DNA of 64,000 bases, taken from assembly GCA_963718745.1 (NCBI GenBank), contig OY970370.1, positions 1,550,001 to 1,614,000 on the forward strand, written 5' to 3'. The position numbers were made by a program, and so were the translations under genes. Shown in pieces: positions 45,322 to 54,552 of the stretch. The notes under the pieces are model-generated. The model saw only the letters and a list, made by a program, of their open reading frames with translations, was not told the origin of the DNA and ran no database searches. Every line of letters begins with the position of its first letter. Within the stretch, counting starts at the first letter, position 1. The stretch is from Fermentibacter sp963718745 [NCBI: Candidatus Fermentibacterota bacterium]. Lineage in GTDB: Bacteria; Fermentibacterota; Fermentibacteria; Fermentibacterales.

Positions 45322-47280
45322 TCAGCCTCCATTGTTTCCGGGCGTCAGCCTCTCGTGCTCCTCCGCGAACCCGTTCCACCGGGCCTGGAGCCCGTGGACC
45401 CTGTCGGCCAGCCAGGCGTGCTCCTTCTGCAGCTCGACCACCCTCCGGCCGTCGGCGAGGACATCGGGATCGCACAGCGAGGCCTCGATGCACTTCTTCT
45501 TCTCCTCCAGCGGGATCAGCTCGCGTTCGACCCTCTGCATCCGCTTCTCGACCTCGAGCCTCTTCTTGTACAGCCTGTTGCGCTCCTCGGCCTCCGCCCG
45601 CTTCCTCTGCTTCTCGATGTCCCTCTGAGAAGGCCCCCTGGGCTCCTCGCGCCTCTCGGCGCCGAACCCCGCCTCGAGCTGCTGCTGCTTCTTCTCCACA
45701 TACCACGCGAACGTACCTGCGAAGGGTCTCACCCTTCCTCCCTCGACCTCGTAGATGGTCTCGACCGTCGAGGAGAGCAGCTTCTCGTCGTGGCTTATCA
45801 GGATCAGCGTTCCCTTGTAGTCCGCCAGCGCCTCCTCGAGCACCTCGCGGGAGAAGATGTCGAGATGGTTTGTGGGCTCGTCCAGGATGAGGAGGTTGAG
45901 GGGGGTCATCAGGATGCGGGCCAGCGCCACGCGGGACTTCTCGCCTCCGGAGAGCACCGAGGTCTTCTTGAAGGCCTCGTCGCCCGTGAAGAGGAACATG
46001 CCGAGATAGCTCCTGAGTTCGCCCTGGGACCGTTCGGGTGTGACGGCGGCAACCTGGTCCAGGACTGTCAGTTCGCGGTCCAGCGCGAGCTCCACCTCCT
46101 GGGAGTAGTAGCCCATCAGGACCCCCGGCCCGGTCGTGACGGTTCCCGCGGTGGCGTCCTCCAGCCCGGCCATGATGCGCGAGAGGGTGGACTTGCCCTC
46201 GCCATTGCGCCCCACGACACCGATCCTGTCTCCCCGCCCGACTATCAGGTCGACGCCTGTGAAGATCGTCCTCTCGTAGCTCTTGGCTATGCCCTTCAGC
46301 TCCAGCACCTTCTGGGGGCCTCTCGGCACCTCGGGGAAACGGATCCTCATGCGGGACGGGCTGCGGTGGGTCTCGATGACCTCCATGCGCTCCAGCATCT
46401 TCATCCGGCTCTGCACCAGGTTGCGCTTCTTGGGACTGCTGCGGAACTTGTTGATGAATCTCTCGTAGCGCTCCCGCTGGTCCGCCAGCAGACCCGCCTG
46501 CTTCTCGCGCTCCCGGATCTCTTCCCGCTTGAGCTCCTCGTATCGCGTGTAGCCGCCCCGGTACGAGGTCATCCGGCCGAACTCGATCTCGCATATGCGC
46601 TTCACGGTGCGGTCGAGGAAGGCCGGATCGTGCGAGATCATCCAGACGGCCCCCCCGAACGACTTGAGGTACTCCTCGAGCCAGAGACGCGCATCGAGGT
46701 CCAGATGGTTGGTGGGCTCGTCCAGGAGAAGCAGGTCCGGCTCCGCAAGCAGCAGGGCTGCAAGCTCCGCCCTCATCCTCCAGCCGCCGGAGAACTGGTC
46801 GAGCGGCTTGTCCATCTCCTCCTGCCTGAAGCCCAGCCCGCCGAGCAGCCGTGCTGCCCTGTGCTCGAGGTCGTAGAACCCGGCCGACTCGAGAACCGCC
46901 GAAGCACTTGCCAGTTCATGCAGTACGGCCTTTTCCTCCTCCTCGTCCAGCTCTCCCGAAAGGTCCTCGTGCAATCTGTGCTGGAGGGAGAGGGCTGTGC
47001 GGATCTCGTCCGAGTGGAACATGACCCTGCTGAGCAGAGGGCCGGAGGGGAACTCGGACATCTCCTGGGGCAGGTATCCGACCCGGGTCCCGCGAGCGAC
47101 GACCAGAGTGCCTTCGGTGGGTTCGAGGAAGCCCCCCATCACCCTGAAAAGCGTCGTCTTGCCCGCTCCGTTCACGCCTACGAGGGCCGTCCGGTCGCCC
47201 CGTTCTATCGAGAAGTTCAATGCGGAGAATATCTCATCCTCGCCGAAGGACATTCCCAGATTGCCCGCGTGCAGGATCAA
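45322..47280 (-). CDS. ABC-F family ATPase (Uup/EttA-like)
   Basis: About 652 residues. Two ABC domains: Walker A GVNGAGKTT and GRNGEGKST, signatures FSGGWRMR and LSGGEKSR, Walker B LLLLDEPTNHLD and LLILDEPTNHLD. They are joined by a linker (P-site tRNA-interaction motif region) with no membrane helices and followed by a charged coiled-coil tail, as in Uup-type ABC-F proteins that act on the ribosome. I chose TTG 47280 because GGAGGGGG lies seven bases upstream and it overlaps the phosphoesterase stop (TTGA). Membrane transport is excluded. Confidence 0.85.
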   Translation of the reverse strand: MILHAGNLGMSFGEDEIFSALNFSIERGDRTALVGVNGAGKTTLFRVMGGFLEPTEGTLVVARGTRVGYLPQEMSEFPSGPLLSRVMFHSDEIRTALSLQHRLHEDLSGELDEEEEKAVLHELASASAVLESAGFYDLEHRAARLLGGLGFRQEEMDKPLDQFSGGWRMRAELAALLLAEPDLLLLDEPTNHLDLDARLWLEEYLKSFGGAVWMISHDPAFLDRTVKRICEIEFGRMTSYRGGYTRYEELKREEIREREKQAGLLADQRERYERFINKFRSSPKKRNLVQSRMKMLERMEVIETHRSPSRMRIRFPEVPRGPQKVLELKGIAKSYERTIFTGVDLIVGRGDRIGVVGRNGEGKSTLSRIMAGLEDATAGTVTTGPGVLMGYYSQEVELALDRELTVLDQVAAVTPERSQGELRSYLGMFLFTGDEAFKKTSVLSGGEKSRVALARILMTPLNLLILDEPTNHLDIFSREVLEEALADYKGTLILISHDEKLLSSTVETIYEVEGGRVRPFAGTFAWYVEKKQQQLEAGFGAERREEPRGPSQRDIEKQRKRAEAEERNRLYKKRLEVEKRMQRVERELIPLEEKKKCIEASLCDPDVLADGRRVVELQKEHAWLADRVHGLQARWNGFAEEHERLTPGNNGG

Positions 47281-47996
47281 GTCAGGACCCCCTCCATGCC
47301 GGAACCCCATGCGGGGACCCGGACCGGCGTGAATCCGGTCTGGTCGGCCGAGCACATGATGAACCTGACTCCTTCCAGGATGAAGTCAGAGAGACCCGGG
47401 GATACGGTTCCGTGCAGATGTCCGAAGACGCAGACCGAAACCCCTCCATCGGAGAGGATCCGGGTGAACTCCGAAGGCCCGCCGTCCTCGGTGGGCGCGA
47501 AGTGCATCATCGCCACCAGAGGCTTGCCCGTCATCCCGGAGGCGCTCTCGACCGCTGTCTTCAACCTTCCGAACTCCCTGCGGAGGATCGGGTCGTCCCT
47601 GTCGGCGCTGTAGTGTTCGGAGGACGGCAGGGTCCAGCCCCTTGCCGCGCAGAGCGCGAATGAGCCGAGGTCGACGGCCGAATCCAGAAGCGCGTGGACC
47701 CCTTCCGGAAGGATCGCGGCCGCCTGGGCCTTTGATTTCCACCAGTAGTCGTGGTTGCCGCGCGTGATGTACTTGGTGCCCGGCAGTGAGCCGAGGAAGG
47801 CGAGGTCCTCCGCCGCGTCGGCCGGGCGCGTGGCCCAGGAGATGTCGCCCGGCACCAGGACGATGTCGTCGTCACCCACGCATCCGCGCCAGGAGGCCTC
47901 GATGCGCTCCGCATGGCCGGTCCAGCCTTCGCCGAACCTGTCCATGGTCTTCCCGGTTCCCCCCGGAAGATGGAGATCGGAAAGAGCCCAGAGCAC
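47277..47996 (-). CDS. Calcineurin-like phosphoesterase
   Basis: About 239 residues from GTG 47996, which follows GGAGGT by six bases; the frame to 48053 is not needed. Motifs: ALSDLHL, VLVPGDISWA, TRGNHDYWW, MMHFAP and FGHLHG, the full metal-binding set of cytosolic metallophosphoesterases. Substrate unknown. Translationally coupled to the ABC-F gene. Confidence 0.85.
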   Translation of the reverse strand: MLWALSDLHLPGGTGKTMDRFGEGWTGHAERIEASWRGCVGDDDIVLVPGDISWATRPADAAEDLAFLGSLPGTKYITRGNHDYWWKSKAQAAAILPEGVHALLDSAVDLGSFALCAARGWTLPSSEHYSADRDDPILRREFGRLKTAVESASGMTGKPLVAMMHFAPTEDGGPSEFTRILSDGGVSVCVFGHLHGTVSPGLSDFILEGVRFIMCSADQTGFTPVRVPAWGSGMEGVLT

Positions 47997-48075
47997 GCGT
48001 GCACCTCCGTCGGTTCGTACTTTTGCGGTTATATACCGGTCTCTCCGCCCCATCGACGAACAAAGGAGCTGTCAG

Positions 48076-48723
48076 TTGCGCAAACTCGCGGTTTTCGACC
48101 TCGACGGTACCCTGCACGACTCGTCCGCCGCGCTCACCCCGGCAATTGCCGAGGCCCTCGCCGAGATAGGGATGGAGCCGTCCGCCCCGTCGAGCATCGA
48201 GGCGCTGTACGGGCAGCCGATGAGCGTGCTGCTGCCGTCCCTGGTGCCCGATCCGAACCTGCGGGTCGCGTTCGTCGCAGCGCTCGGGAGGATACAGAAG
48301 AGGACGGTGTCGGAGTCGGGCAGGACCTTCCCCGGAGTGCCCGAGATGCTAACCGAGCTGAAGTCGGATGGCTGGAGGACTGCGGTCTGTTCGAACGCCG
48401 GCCGATCCTATGTCGAGATGGTCCTCGGCGCCCTGGGCATAAGATCCCTCATCGACAGGGCGGAGGGGCTCGGGGAGTCCGGCGGCAAGGCCGGCTCGCT
48501 GTCCGGTATTCTCTCGGAGGAGAAGCCCGACCGGGCGATCATGGTAGGCGACAGGTACCTGGACTTCGAGGCGGCGAGGGAGAACGGCATCCCCTCGATA
48601 GGCTGCGCGTGGGGATTCGGGGACCCGTCCGAGCTGGCGGAGGCGGACATCGTGGCCGATTCCCCCGCGGTCGTCCCCGGCCTCCTGGAAGACCTGCTCC
48701 GGAGGGGCGAAAGCCTCGGCTGA
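48076..48723 (+). CDS. HAD-family phosphatase (phosphoglycolate phosphatase-like)
   Basis: About 215 residues. TTG 48076 follows AAAGGAG at seven bases. VFDLDGTLHDS carries the nucleophilic Asp8 and acid/base Asp10; a helical cap follows; AVCSNA is motif II; MVGDRYLDFEAARENGIPSIGCAWG is motif IV. The pattern fits the PGP/Gph subgroup. Exact substrate not determinable. Divergent from the phosphoesterase. Confidence 0.85.
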   Translation: MRKLAVFDLDGTLHDSSAALTPAIAEALAEIGMEPSAPSSIEALYGQPMSVLLPSLVPDPNLRVAFVAALGRIQKRTVSESGRTFPGVPEMLTELKSDGWRTAVCSNAGRSYVEMVLGALGIRSLIDRAEGLGESGGKAGSLSGILSEEKPDRAIMVGDRYLDFEAARENGIPSIGCAWGFGDPSELAEADIVADSPAVVPGLLEDLLRRGESLG

Positions 48724-48749
48724 CCCCTGCGTCTCGATGCGCCCGCGCG

Positions 48750-49587
48750 CTACCCTCCGCAGCGGCCCGCCTTGCCGCCGGCCACCTCGATCGCGTGCCC
48801 GAGGATGGGCAGCATGTGCGAGAAGCTCTCCACCGCGCCCCTGCGGCTTCCCGGCAGGTTCACCATGAGGGTCCGGGTGCGGATCCCGGCTACCGCGCGC
48901 GAGAGCCAGGCGTTCGGAACCGTTTCCGCCGACTTCAGGCGGATCATCTCGGGGATGCCGGGGACCACCCTCTCCAGGACGTCCAGAGTGGCCTCCGGAG
49001 TGATGTCCCTGGGGGAGAGGCCGGTTCCGCCGGTCGTCAGGATGATGTCGCACGAGCAGTCGTCGCACCAGGACCGCAGCCTCCCGGAGATCCTCTCCCG
49101 GTCGTCCGGCTCTATGGCGTAGCGGACCGCATGGAATCCCGCGGCTTCGAGCGCTTCGACGAGGGCCGGGCCGCTCAGGTCCTCCCGGCCGCCCTCGCTG
49201 CATGTGTCGCTGACCGTGATCACTCCGGCGTTGCCCGCGCCTGTGCGCTCGAATGTTACGGAGTCACCGCAGCCGAATTCTCCGGCTTCGATGACCTCGG
49301 CCTTCACGCGGTCCCGCGAGGCGTCGTCGCGGAAGACGGCCAGCACGGCGCGGCCGGCCTTCAGCAGAGCCCCCTGCCTGATGCAGTCGAGGTCCAGGTC
49401 GCTCACTGCGATGAGCTTCATTCCTCCGTCCCCGACTGGCTTCAGAGGATGCGAGTCCATGCGGGGACTCGAAGAGCACCACCCGCTCGGGCTCGCGCTC
49501 TCCCGCCTCGTTCACGCCCACCAGCGTCGCAGCTATGGGAACCTGCCCCGAGGGGGAGGGGATGCTGATGTATTCTACTCTTGCCAT
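48750..49587 (-). CDS. mog: MogA/MoaB-type molybdopterin adenylyltransferase with N-terminal extension (one frameshift)
   Basis: The C-terminal 160 residues (AGVITVSDTCSEGGREDLSGPALVEALEAAG ... IILTTGGTGLSPRDITPEATLDVLER ... NLPGSRRGAVESFSHMLPIL) are a complete MogA/MoaB domain that adenylates molybdopterin. Upstream, the frame that starts with a good site (GGGGAG, ATG 49587) encodes MARVEYISIPSPSGQVPIAATLVGVN, then must slip near 49463 into the frame of the MogA part. The roughly 100-residue N-terminal extension may be a degenerate MOSC-like domain; I do not recognise it. Start overlaps the moaC stop by 13 bases. Confidence 0.75.
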
Positions 49588-50057
49588 ATGTACTCCCCGG
49601 ATCTGCCCCCGCTCTTCCGCGAAAGCCGTATCCCCTCCATGACCATCGACCTGTCCAGCGCCTTGAGCATGTCGTAGACTGTCAGGAGAGCAACCGAGAC
49701 GCCTGTCAGCGCCTCCATCTCGAACCCGGTCCTGTCCTCGCCCGCTACCATGCATCTGCACAGGAGGCCGTCGGGCAGGGTTTCGAACTCGATCCTCGCT
49801 CCGGCTATGCTCAACTGATGGCACAGGGGGATGAGCCCGGGGACCTTCTTGACCGCCATGATCCCGGCCGCCCTCGCCAGCGCCAGAACGTCGCCCTTGG
49901 CGGCGGAGCCGGTTCGGAGAGCCTCCAGGGCCTCTGCGGACATGCGGATCACGCCCCTTGCCTCGGCCGTCCGTCGCGTGGGCGCCTTGTCGGAGATGTC
50001 CACCATGAGCGCCCGGCCGTTCTCGTCCAGATGGGTCAGGCTTCGCCCTTCTCCCAT
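49575..50057 (-). CDS. moaC: Cyclic pyranopterin monophosphate synthase MoaC
   Basis: About 160 residues, standard length. KGDVLALARAAGIMAVKKVPGLIPLCHQL and EMEALTGVSVALLTVYDMLKALD are the MoaC active-site segments (Lys, His and Asp present). With MoaA it converts GTP to cyclic pyranopterin monophosphate. One base separates it from the moaA stop; GGAGG precedes the ATG. Confidence 0.95.
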   Translation of the reverse strand: MGEGRSLTHLDENGRALMVDISDKAPTRRTAEARGVIRMSAEALEALRTGSAAKGDVLALARAAGIMAVKKVPGLIPLCHQLSIAGARIEFETLPDGLLCRCMVAGEDRTGFEMEALTGVSVALLTVYDMLKALDRSMVMEGIRLSRKSGGRSGEYIWQE

Positions 50058-50058
50058 A

Positions 50059-51006
50059 TCAGCCTCCAGTCCTCCACATCTTGAGCCCGTCGCAGCCGGA
50101 GTGTCCAGCCGGCTTCGATTCCACAGCGCCGCGGACCATCCCGGCGATTTCTTCGTCGGATGCTCCCGAGCGGAGCACCTCTCTGAGCGGGATGCCCGTC
50201 TGCGACCCCAGGCACGGCATCAGGTCGCCGGTCGAAGCAAGCCTTATCCTGCGGCATCTCGAGCAGAACAGAGGATCGGACAGCGGGGCTATCACACCGA
50301 ACCGGTACCCGGTACCCTCTACCCCGAATGTCCTCTGGAGGTCCCCGGCCGCTCCGGGGAGCTCTTCCGTGCGACCCAGCACCGAGGCCGCCCGAAGGAC
50401 CCTCTCCAGTGCGCCGGGTCCGGTCCCGGAGCCCGGCATGAGCTCGATGAAGCGCACCTCCGCGCCAACGTCGGCCCCCCAGATGATGAAGTCGACCACC
50501 TCGCCCTCGTTGACGCCGGGGATGAGGACGGTGTTGATCTTGACAGGCTCGAGACCCGCCCGGTGCGCGGACTCGACAGCCTTCTCGATGTCCCGGGCGG
50601 AGACGGGCGCGCGGCAGACCGCAGCAAGGACTTCGTCCCGGAGGGAGTCGAGGCTGATGTTGACCCTCTGCAGCCCGGCGCCGGCCAGATCCTCCGCGGT
50701 GTCAGGCAGGAGGAGGCCGTTGGTCGTGAGCACGAGCTCGCGCGGGGACAGCGCGGAGATGCGCCGGATGAGGTCCGCGAGGTTCCTCCTGAGGAGGGGC
50801 TCCCCCCCGGTCACCCGGATCTTTGCTATCCCGCAGGAGCCGATGAGGATGGCGCACAGCCTCTCGATCTCCTCGAAGCGGAGCAGGTCGTCATGCCTCA
50901 CGAGTTCGACCCCGGAGCCGGGCATGCAGTACGTGCACCTCAGGTTGCACCTGTCCGTGACCGAGAGCCTCAGATAGTCTATTTCGCGACCCAGGAGGTC
51001 CCTCAT
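50059..51006 (-). CDS. moaA: GTP 3',8-cyclase MoaA (radical SAM)
   Basis: About 315 residues. DRCNLRCTYC holds the radical-SAM CxxxCxxC; VTGGEPLLR and TTNG follow; the C-terminal cluster ligands are FCSRCRRIRLASTGDLMPCLGS. The family's usual C-terminal Gly-Gly is present (WRTGG). First committed step of molybdopterin synthesis. ATGA overlap with the moeA stop. Confidence 0.95.
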   Translation of the reverse strand: MRDLLGREIDYLRLSVTDRCNLRCTYCMPGSGVELVRHDDLLRFEEIERLCAILIGSCGIAKIRVTGGEPLLRRNLADLIRRISALSPRELVLTTNGLLLPDTAEDLAGAGLQRVNISLDSLRDEVLAAVCRAPVSARDIEKAVESAHRAGLEPVKINTVLIPGVNEGEVVDFIIWGADVGAEVRFIELMPGSGTGPGALERVLRAASVLGRTEELPGAAGDLQRTFGVEGTGYRFGVIAPLSDPLFCSRCRRIRLASTGDLMPCLGSQTGIPLREVLRSGASDEEIAGMVRGAVESKPAGHSGCDGLKMWRTGG

Positions 51007-52751
51007 TCCCAGGACGCCTCCTGCGCCGACTCCCAGTTCAGGCTGAAGGGAAGGGAGCCCCCGGGGGAGACCCCGTCCAGCTCCATGTCGCAGACTGCTA
51101 TCGCGTTGGTTCCGGCGGTGCTCATCAGGTCCCCCGAACCGCTGGTGTCAGGCATGTCCAGGAGCCATCGCCCCTGGTCGCGGGTCGCGATGACCCTCAG
51201 GAGGTTGGTGCGGCCGGGCCGCTGCCTGTGCTCGAACCGGCAGATGCCCTGCAGGCGTGTCCTGGAGCAGCGCTCGTGGCCCGACATGCGGCGCAGGGCC
51301 GGAGTGACGAATTCGAGGAAGGTGCAGAAGACCGACACGGGGTTGCCCGGGAGGCAGAAGACCGGTCTCTCCCCGGCCATGCCGAACGAGAATGGCTTGC
51401 CCGGCTTGATCGCCACCTCGCGGAACAGGAATCCCGTCCCGGCAGCCTCGAGCGCCGGAGCCACATGGTCATGGGCGCCGAGGGAGATCCCGCCCGCGGC
51501 TATCAGAACATCCGAGGATGCCAGCAGGGCTTCGGCAGCCTCCGTCGTCTCGCGCAGGGAGTCCGCCGCGTGCAGGGAGTGCGCCACTTCGAACCCGCAG
51601 GCCGAAGCAAGCGAGAGCAGCATCGGCATGTTGGCGTTCCGCACCTGTCCTGGACCCGGCAGCGCCCCGGGCGCGACCACCTCGTTCCCGGTCGTGAGGA
51701 TCGAGAGCAATGGGCGCCTGTAGACGCGGAGGGATGGTCTTCCCGCCATCGCGGCCACTCCCGCCGCCTTCGAGTCCAGCAGCGACCCCCGCCGGAGCAC
51801 GAGCTGCCCGCGCCTCATGTCCTCGCCTCTGATGCAGATGTTCTCACCCGCCTGCGGCAAGGCCGCTGGCACAAGCCTGCCTCCATCCACCGAGGATTTC
51901 TCGAGCATAAGCACCCTGTCCGCGCCGGGAGGGACCTGCGCGCCGGTCATGATCGGGGATGCTGCGCCCGCTTCCAGCCGGGCCGGATCGGGGGTTCCTG
52001 CGGGGACCTCGTCCGCGAGCCGGTAGCTTCCGGCCTCTCCGGCCAGTGCGTAGCCGTCCATGGCCGAACGGTCGAACGGGGGCATGTCGATGTCGCTCGC
52101 GATATCCTCCGCGAGGACCATGCCGGAGGACCGATGCAGTTCCACGGTCGTCTCCGACGGCGCCGGGAGGCTCCGGAGGATGGCTTCGAGCGCCTGCTCC
52201 GGGGTCAGCATTATCCGGTAGGAATCTGTGCGATCATTCATCCGTGGTGCTCCGGTTCGTTTCGGGGCTGTCCCTCCGCCCGCGCGGCTCAGTATTTCCA
52301 TGATGCCGGCTGCGGCATCCCGTGCTGCATCTTCACCGAGCGGACCGTCGAGCAGCAGGTCGGCCCTCGCGGCAAGCCCGGGATTCTTCGGCTCCGTTTC
52401 ACCTCCCCGGATGTAGACCAGGCAGTCGGCTTCCATCCAGGACGTCAGCGCGTTGCTCTCCCATACGGCGACGTCCTCGTGCCCGAGCAGGCGGGGCATC
52501 AGGGATTCGAGCTCGTCCAGGCCGGAGAACCTGACCAGGGCGACCCGGGCTGCGCCCGCGCGGTCGAAGCGCCAGGTATCCGAGCCTTCCCTTCCGGCTC
52601 CTTCGAAGATCCCTGCAGCGCCGTGGCCACCCCGGGAAAGCTTGCAGCAGAGCGCGGTCATGCCGGCGCCCGTGACCTTCTCGAGCAGCGCGCAGCAGAC
52701 GGTCGTCTTCCCCAGGTCGGAAGCGGCGGCCGATACGATGACGTGCTTCAA
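51003..52751 (-). CDS. MobB-MoeA fusion (molybdopterin nucleotide/metal insertion)
   Basis: About 582 residues in one uninterrupted frame. Residues 1 to about 170 (LKHVIVSAAASDLGKTTVCCALLEKV and on) are a MobB-like P-loop domain, although the first glycine of the P-loop is replaced. After a linker (TAPKRTGAPRMNDRTDS), residues about 185-582 form MoeA: PPFDRSAMDGYAL, IMTGAQVPPGADRVLM, LLSILTTGNEVV, AAGGISLGAHD, KPGKPFSFGM and CLPGNPVSVFCTFLEFV. MoeA inserts Mo or W into the adenylated pterin. TTG 52751 follows GGAG. First gene of the cofactor operon. Confidence 0.85.
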   Translation of the reverse strand: MKHVIVSAAASDLGKTTVCCALLEKVTGAGMTALCCKLSRGGHGAAGIFEGAGREGSDTWRFDRAGAARVALVRFSGLDELESLMPRLLGHEDVAVWESNALTSWMEADCLVYIRGGETEPKNPGLAARADLLLDGPLGEDAARDAAAGIMEILSRAGGGTAPKRTGAPRMNDRTDSYRIMLTPEQALEAILRSLPAPSETTVELHRSSGMVLAEDIASDIDMPPFDRSAMDGYALAGEAGSYRLADEVPAGTPDPARLEAGAASPIMTGAQVPPGADRVLMLEKSSVDGGRLVPAALPQAGENICIRGEDMRRGQLVLRRGSLLDSKAAGVAAMAGRPSLRVYRRPLLSILTTGNEVVAPGALPGPGQVRNANMPMLLSLASACGFEVAHSLHAADSLRETTEAAEALLASSDVLIAAGGISLGAHDHVAPALEAAGTGFLFREVAIKPGKPFSFGMAGERPVFCLPGNPVSVFCTFLEFVTPALRRMSGHERCSRTRLQGICRFEHRQRPGRTNLLRVIATRDQGRWLLDMPDTSGSGDLMSTAGTNAIAVCDMELDGVSPGGSLPFSLNWESAQEASWE

Positions 52752-52861
52752 TATGACTCCATGCCGGTGATATCTCTGCCCGGGGCGCGCCGCTGTCAAG
52801 AATGACGCTTGCAGGACGGGGCGGCTGCTGTCATCTTCGGGTGATGACGGAGGTGTGGAGG

Positions 52862-53833
52862 ATGTTTGGACGCCGATTGTCCGGGAGTGTCGCACTTTGC
52901 GCCCTTTCCGCCGCCTGCCTCTCGTGCGGGGGCGGGGAGGTAAGGGAACCCCACCTGAGGGGCGCAATCACTGTCGACGGGATCGAGTTCGGTCTCGGAG
53001 GCGCGAGGGGTACCGTTCTGAACACGCCCCGGACGGTCTACTGGGCGGGGGTGGCGATGCCGGCCCTGGTCCGTATCGACCTGTACGGGATGGACGTGGA
53101 TGTGGACGAGATGGGGCTTCCCGCGAACGACGCCTTCCCGGCGCTGACCCTGATGATACCGGCCGGACCGGATGGCGACTTCTACGCCGGGGAGGATGCG
53201 ATCCCGGCATCCATGGAGATGCAGCTCGGGGGCGTCCGGACGTTCATCCCCGAGTCCCTGCTGATAAACTGTACCGTCAGCCTGTCCGCGAGCCCGCTGG
53301 ACACCTCGATAGTCGATCTCGGCATGTACTTCGCCTTCGACAGGGGAGATTCGTTCTACGAGGGCGAGTACGACTGCCCTGTCTGCTTCCCGGGCGTCCC
53401 CGCCTCGGAGTCGCCCCCTGCGTATCCGTCGCATCAGCTTCCGGACTCGCTGTTCTTCACGGCGGCCAGCGACACTCTGCGCCCCATGTTCTATGCCGCG
53501 ATGGAGGAGCAGTACGCCGGGAAGGACTGCTTTTCGGTGTATGCCTTCACCGAGCCCTATACCGGCTCGGTCCCGTCCAAGGCCGGTCAGACATGCCTGC
53601 TGTTCAGGATACCCGCCGACCGTGCCGACGGGGAGCCGGTTCCCACGTTCGTAGAGGCCTGTGTGATATCGCAGGGGGATACCCTCGGGCTCTCCGCGGG
53701 CTATGCCTTCTGCTGGGCCACGGGGCGGGTCGAGGGCTCGGTTCTCGAGGGTTCGGTCCAGTTCCAGGGGAACGGCAGCGAACAGGCGACCGGCTTCATG
53801 GGAGGCGGGCCCTACACCGCACCGATCAAGTAG
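52862..53833 (+). CDS. Secreted protein/lipoprotein of unknown function
   Basis: About 323 residues from ATG 52862 (GGAGG seven bases upstream). The signal region MFGRRLSGSVALCALSAACLSCGGG ends in cysteines that could be lipidated, though the lipobox is imperfect. The mature part is beta-rich with GAITVDGIEFGLGGARG and DYGMDVDVDEMG-type turns. No family recognised. It converges on lexA, the two stops overlapping by about eight bases. Confidence 0.6.
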   Translation: MFGRRLSGSVALCALSAACLSCGGGEVREPHLRGAITVDGIEFGLGGARGTVLNTPRTVYWAGVAMPALVRIDLYGMDVDVDEMGLPANDAFPALTLMIPAGPDGDFYAGEDAIPASMEMQLGGVRTFIPESLLINCTVSLSASPLDTSIVDLGMYFAFDRGDSFYEGEYDCPVCFPGVPASESPPAYPSHQLPDSLFFTAASDTLRPMFYAAMEEQYAGKDCFSVYAFTEPYTGSVPSKAGQTCLLFRIPADRADGEPVPTFVEACVISQGDTLGLSAGYAFCWATGRVEGSVLEGSVQFQGNGSEQATGFMGGGPYTAPIK

Positions 53834-54461
53834 ACATCGGCTCCGGCGGATCCTCCAGGGTCCTGAGTACGGCGACCACCTTTCCCAGGACCTTCAGCGG
53901 CTCCCCTCCCGGGGAGAATGTCATGACCTGGAATGCGGGATTGGCCGGGACAAGCTCGATGACGTCCGGCGAGACGCGGTGGAAGTGCTTTACCGTGGCC
54001 TCGTCACCAACCAGGACTACGGCCGTCTCGTCCTGACGGACGAAAGGCTGCGACCGCACTAGGACAAGGTCCCCGTCCAGGATGCCGTCGTCCTTCATGC
54101 TGTCGCCCTTCACGCGAAGGAAGAAGTGGTTCTCGGCCGGGTAGCCAGGCAGTTCGATCCACCCCGTGATGTTCTCCTGCGCGAGGATCGGCTTTCCCGC
54201 CGCCACCTGGCCGATCACCGGGAGCCCGCGGCCCCCGGGTGCGCCGAGGGGTGCACCGCGAACAGAGATGGCTCGGGCGGCGCGCTCAGACCTGCGGAGG
54301 TATCCGCGGGCGACGAGCCAGTCCAGATGGTCTTTTACGCTTTTAGTGCTCTTGAGGCCGACGGCGGAGGCTATCTCGCGGATGCTGGGGGGGTATCCGT
54401 TGCGCTCGTCGAACGAACGGACGAACTCGAGGATCCTCTTGTTCCTGTCGGTGAGTTCCAT
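53826..54461 (-). CDS. lexA: LexA repressor
   Basis: About 211 residues from ATG 54461. The N-terminal winged helix (PPSIREIASAVGLKSTKSVKDHLDWL) is followed by the autocleavage site A88-G89 in QVAAGKP, Ser121 in KGDSMKD and Lys158 in ATVKHF, so self-cleavage should work. It represses SOS genes until RecA-stimulated cleavage. The operator at 54467-54484 lies just ahead of its own start, implying autoregulation. GTG 54476 would fall inside the operator. Confidence 0.95.
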   Translation of the reverse strand: MELTDRNKRILEFVRSFDERNGYPPSIREIASAVGLKSTKSVKDHLDWLVARGYLRRSERAARAISVRGAPLGAPGGRGLPVIGQVAAGKPILAQENITGWIELPGYPAENHFFLRVKGDSMKDDGILDGDLVLVRSQPFVRQDETAVVLVGDEATVKHFHRVSPDVIELVPANPAFQVMTFSPGGEPLKVLGKVVAVLRTLEDPPEPMST

Positions 54462-54466
54462 GCACG

Positions 54467-54484
54467 AAACATACACAGATGTTT
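54467..54484. promoter_or_regulatory. Probable LexA autoregulatory operator
   Basis: Perfect inverted repeat AAACAT-N6-ATGTTT, six bases upstream of the lexA start. It differs from the E. coli and B. subtilis LexA boxes, so it is a candidate lineage-specific SOS box. Confidence 0.65.
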
Positions 54485-54552
54485 GTATCGGTCAAGTGAC
54501 CTGCGGCTGCTGGAACCCCGGCTCGATGTCCCGGCTCCGCCGGGTGCCGACG

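Noticed and set aside
45355-47613. Very long plus-strand open frame (about 750 codons)
   Set aside because: It is antisense to the ABC-F gene, whose Walker and signature motifs are unmistakable; long antisense frames are expected at this GC content.
47277-48053. UDP-2,3-diacylglucosamine hydrolase (LpxH)
   Set aside because: General phosphoesterase motifs are present, but I cannot see residues specific to LpxH, so no specific name was given.
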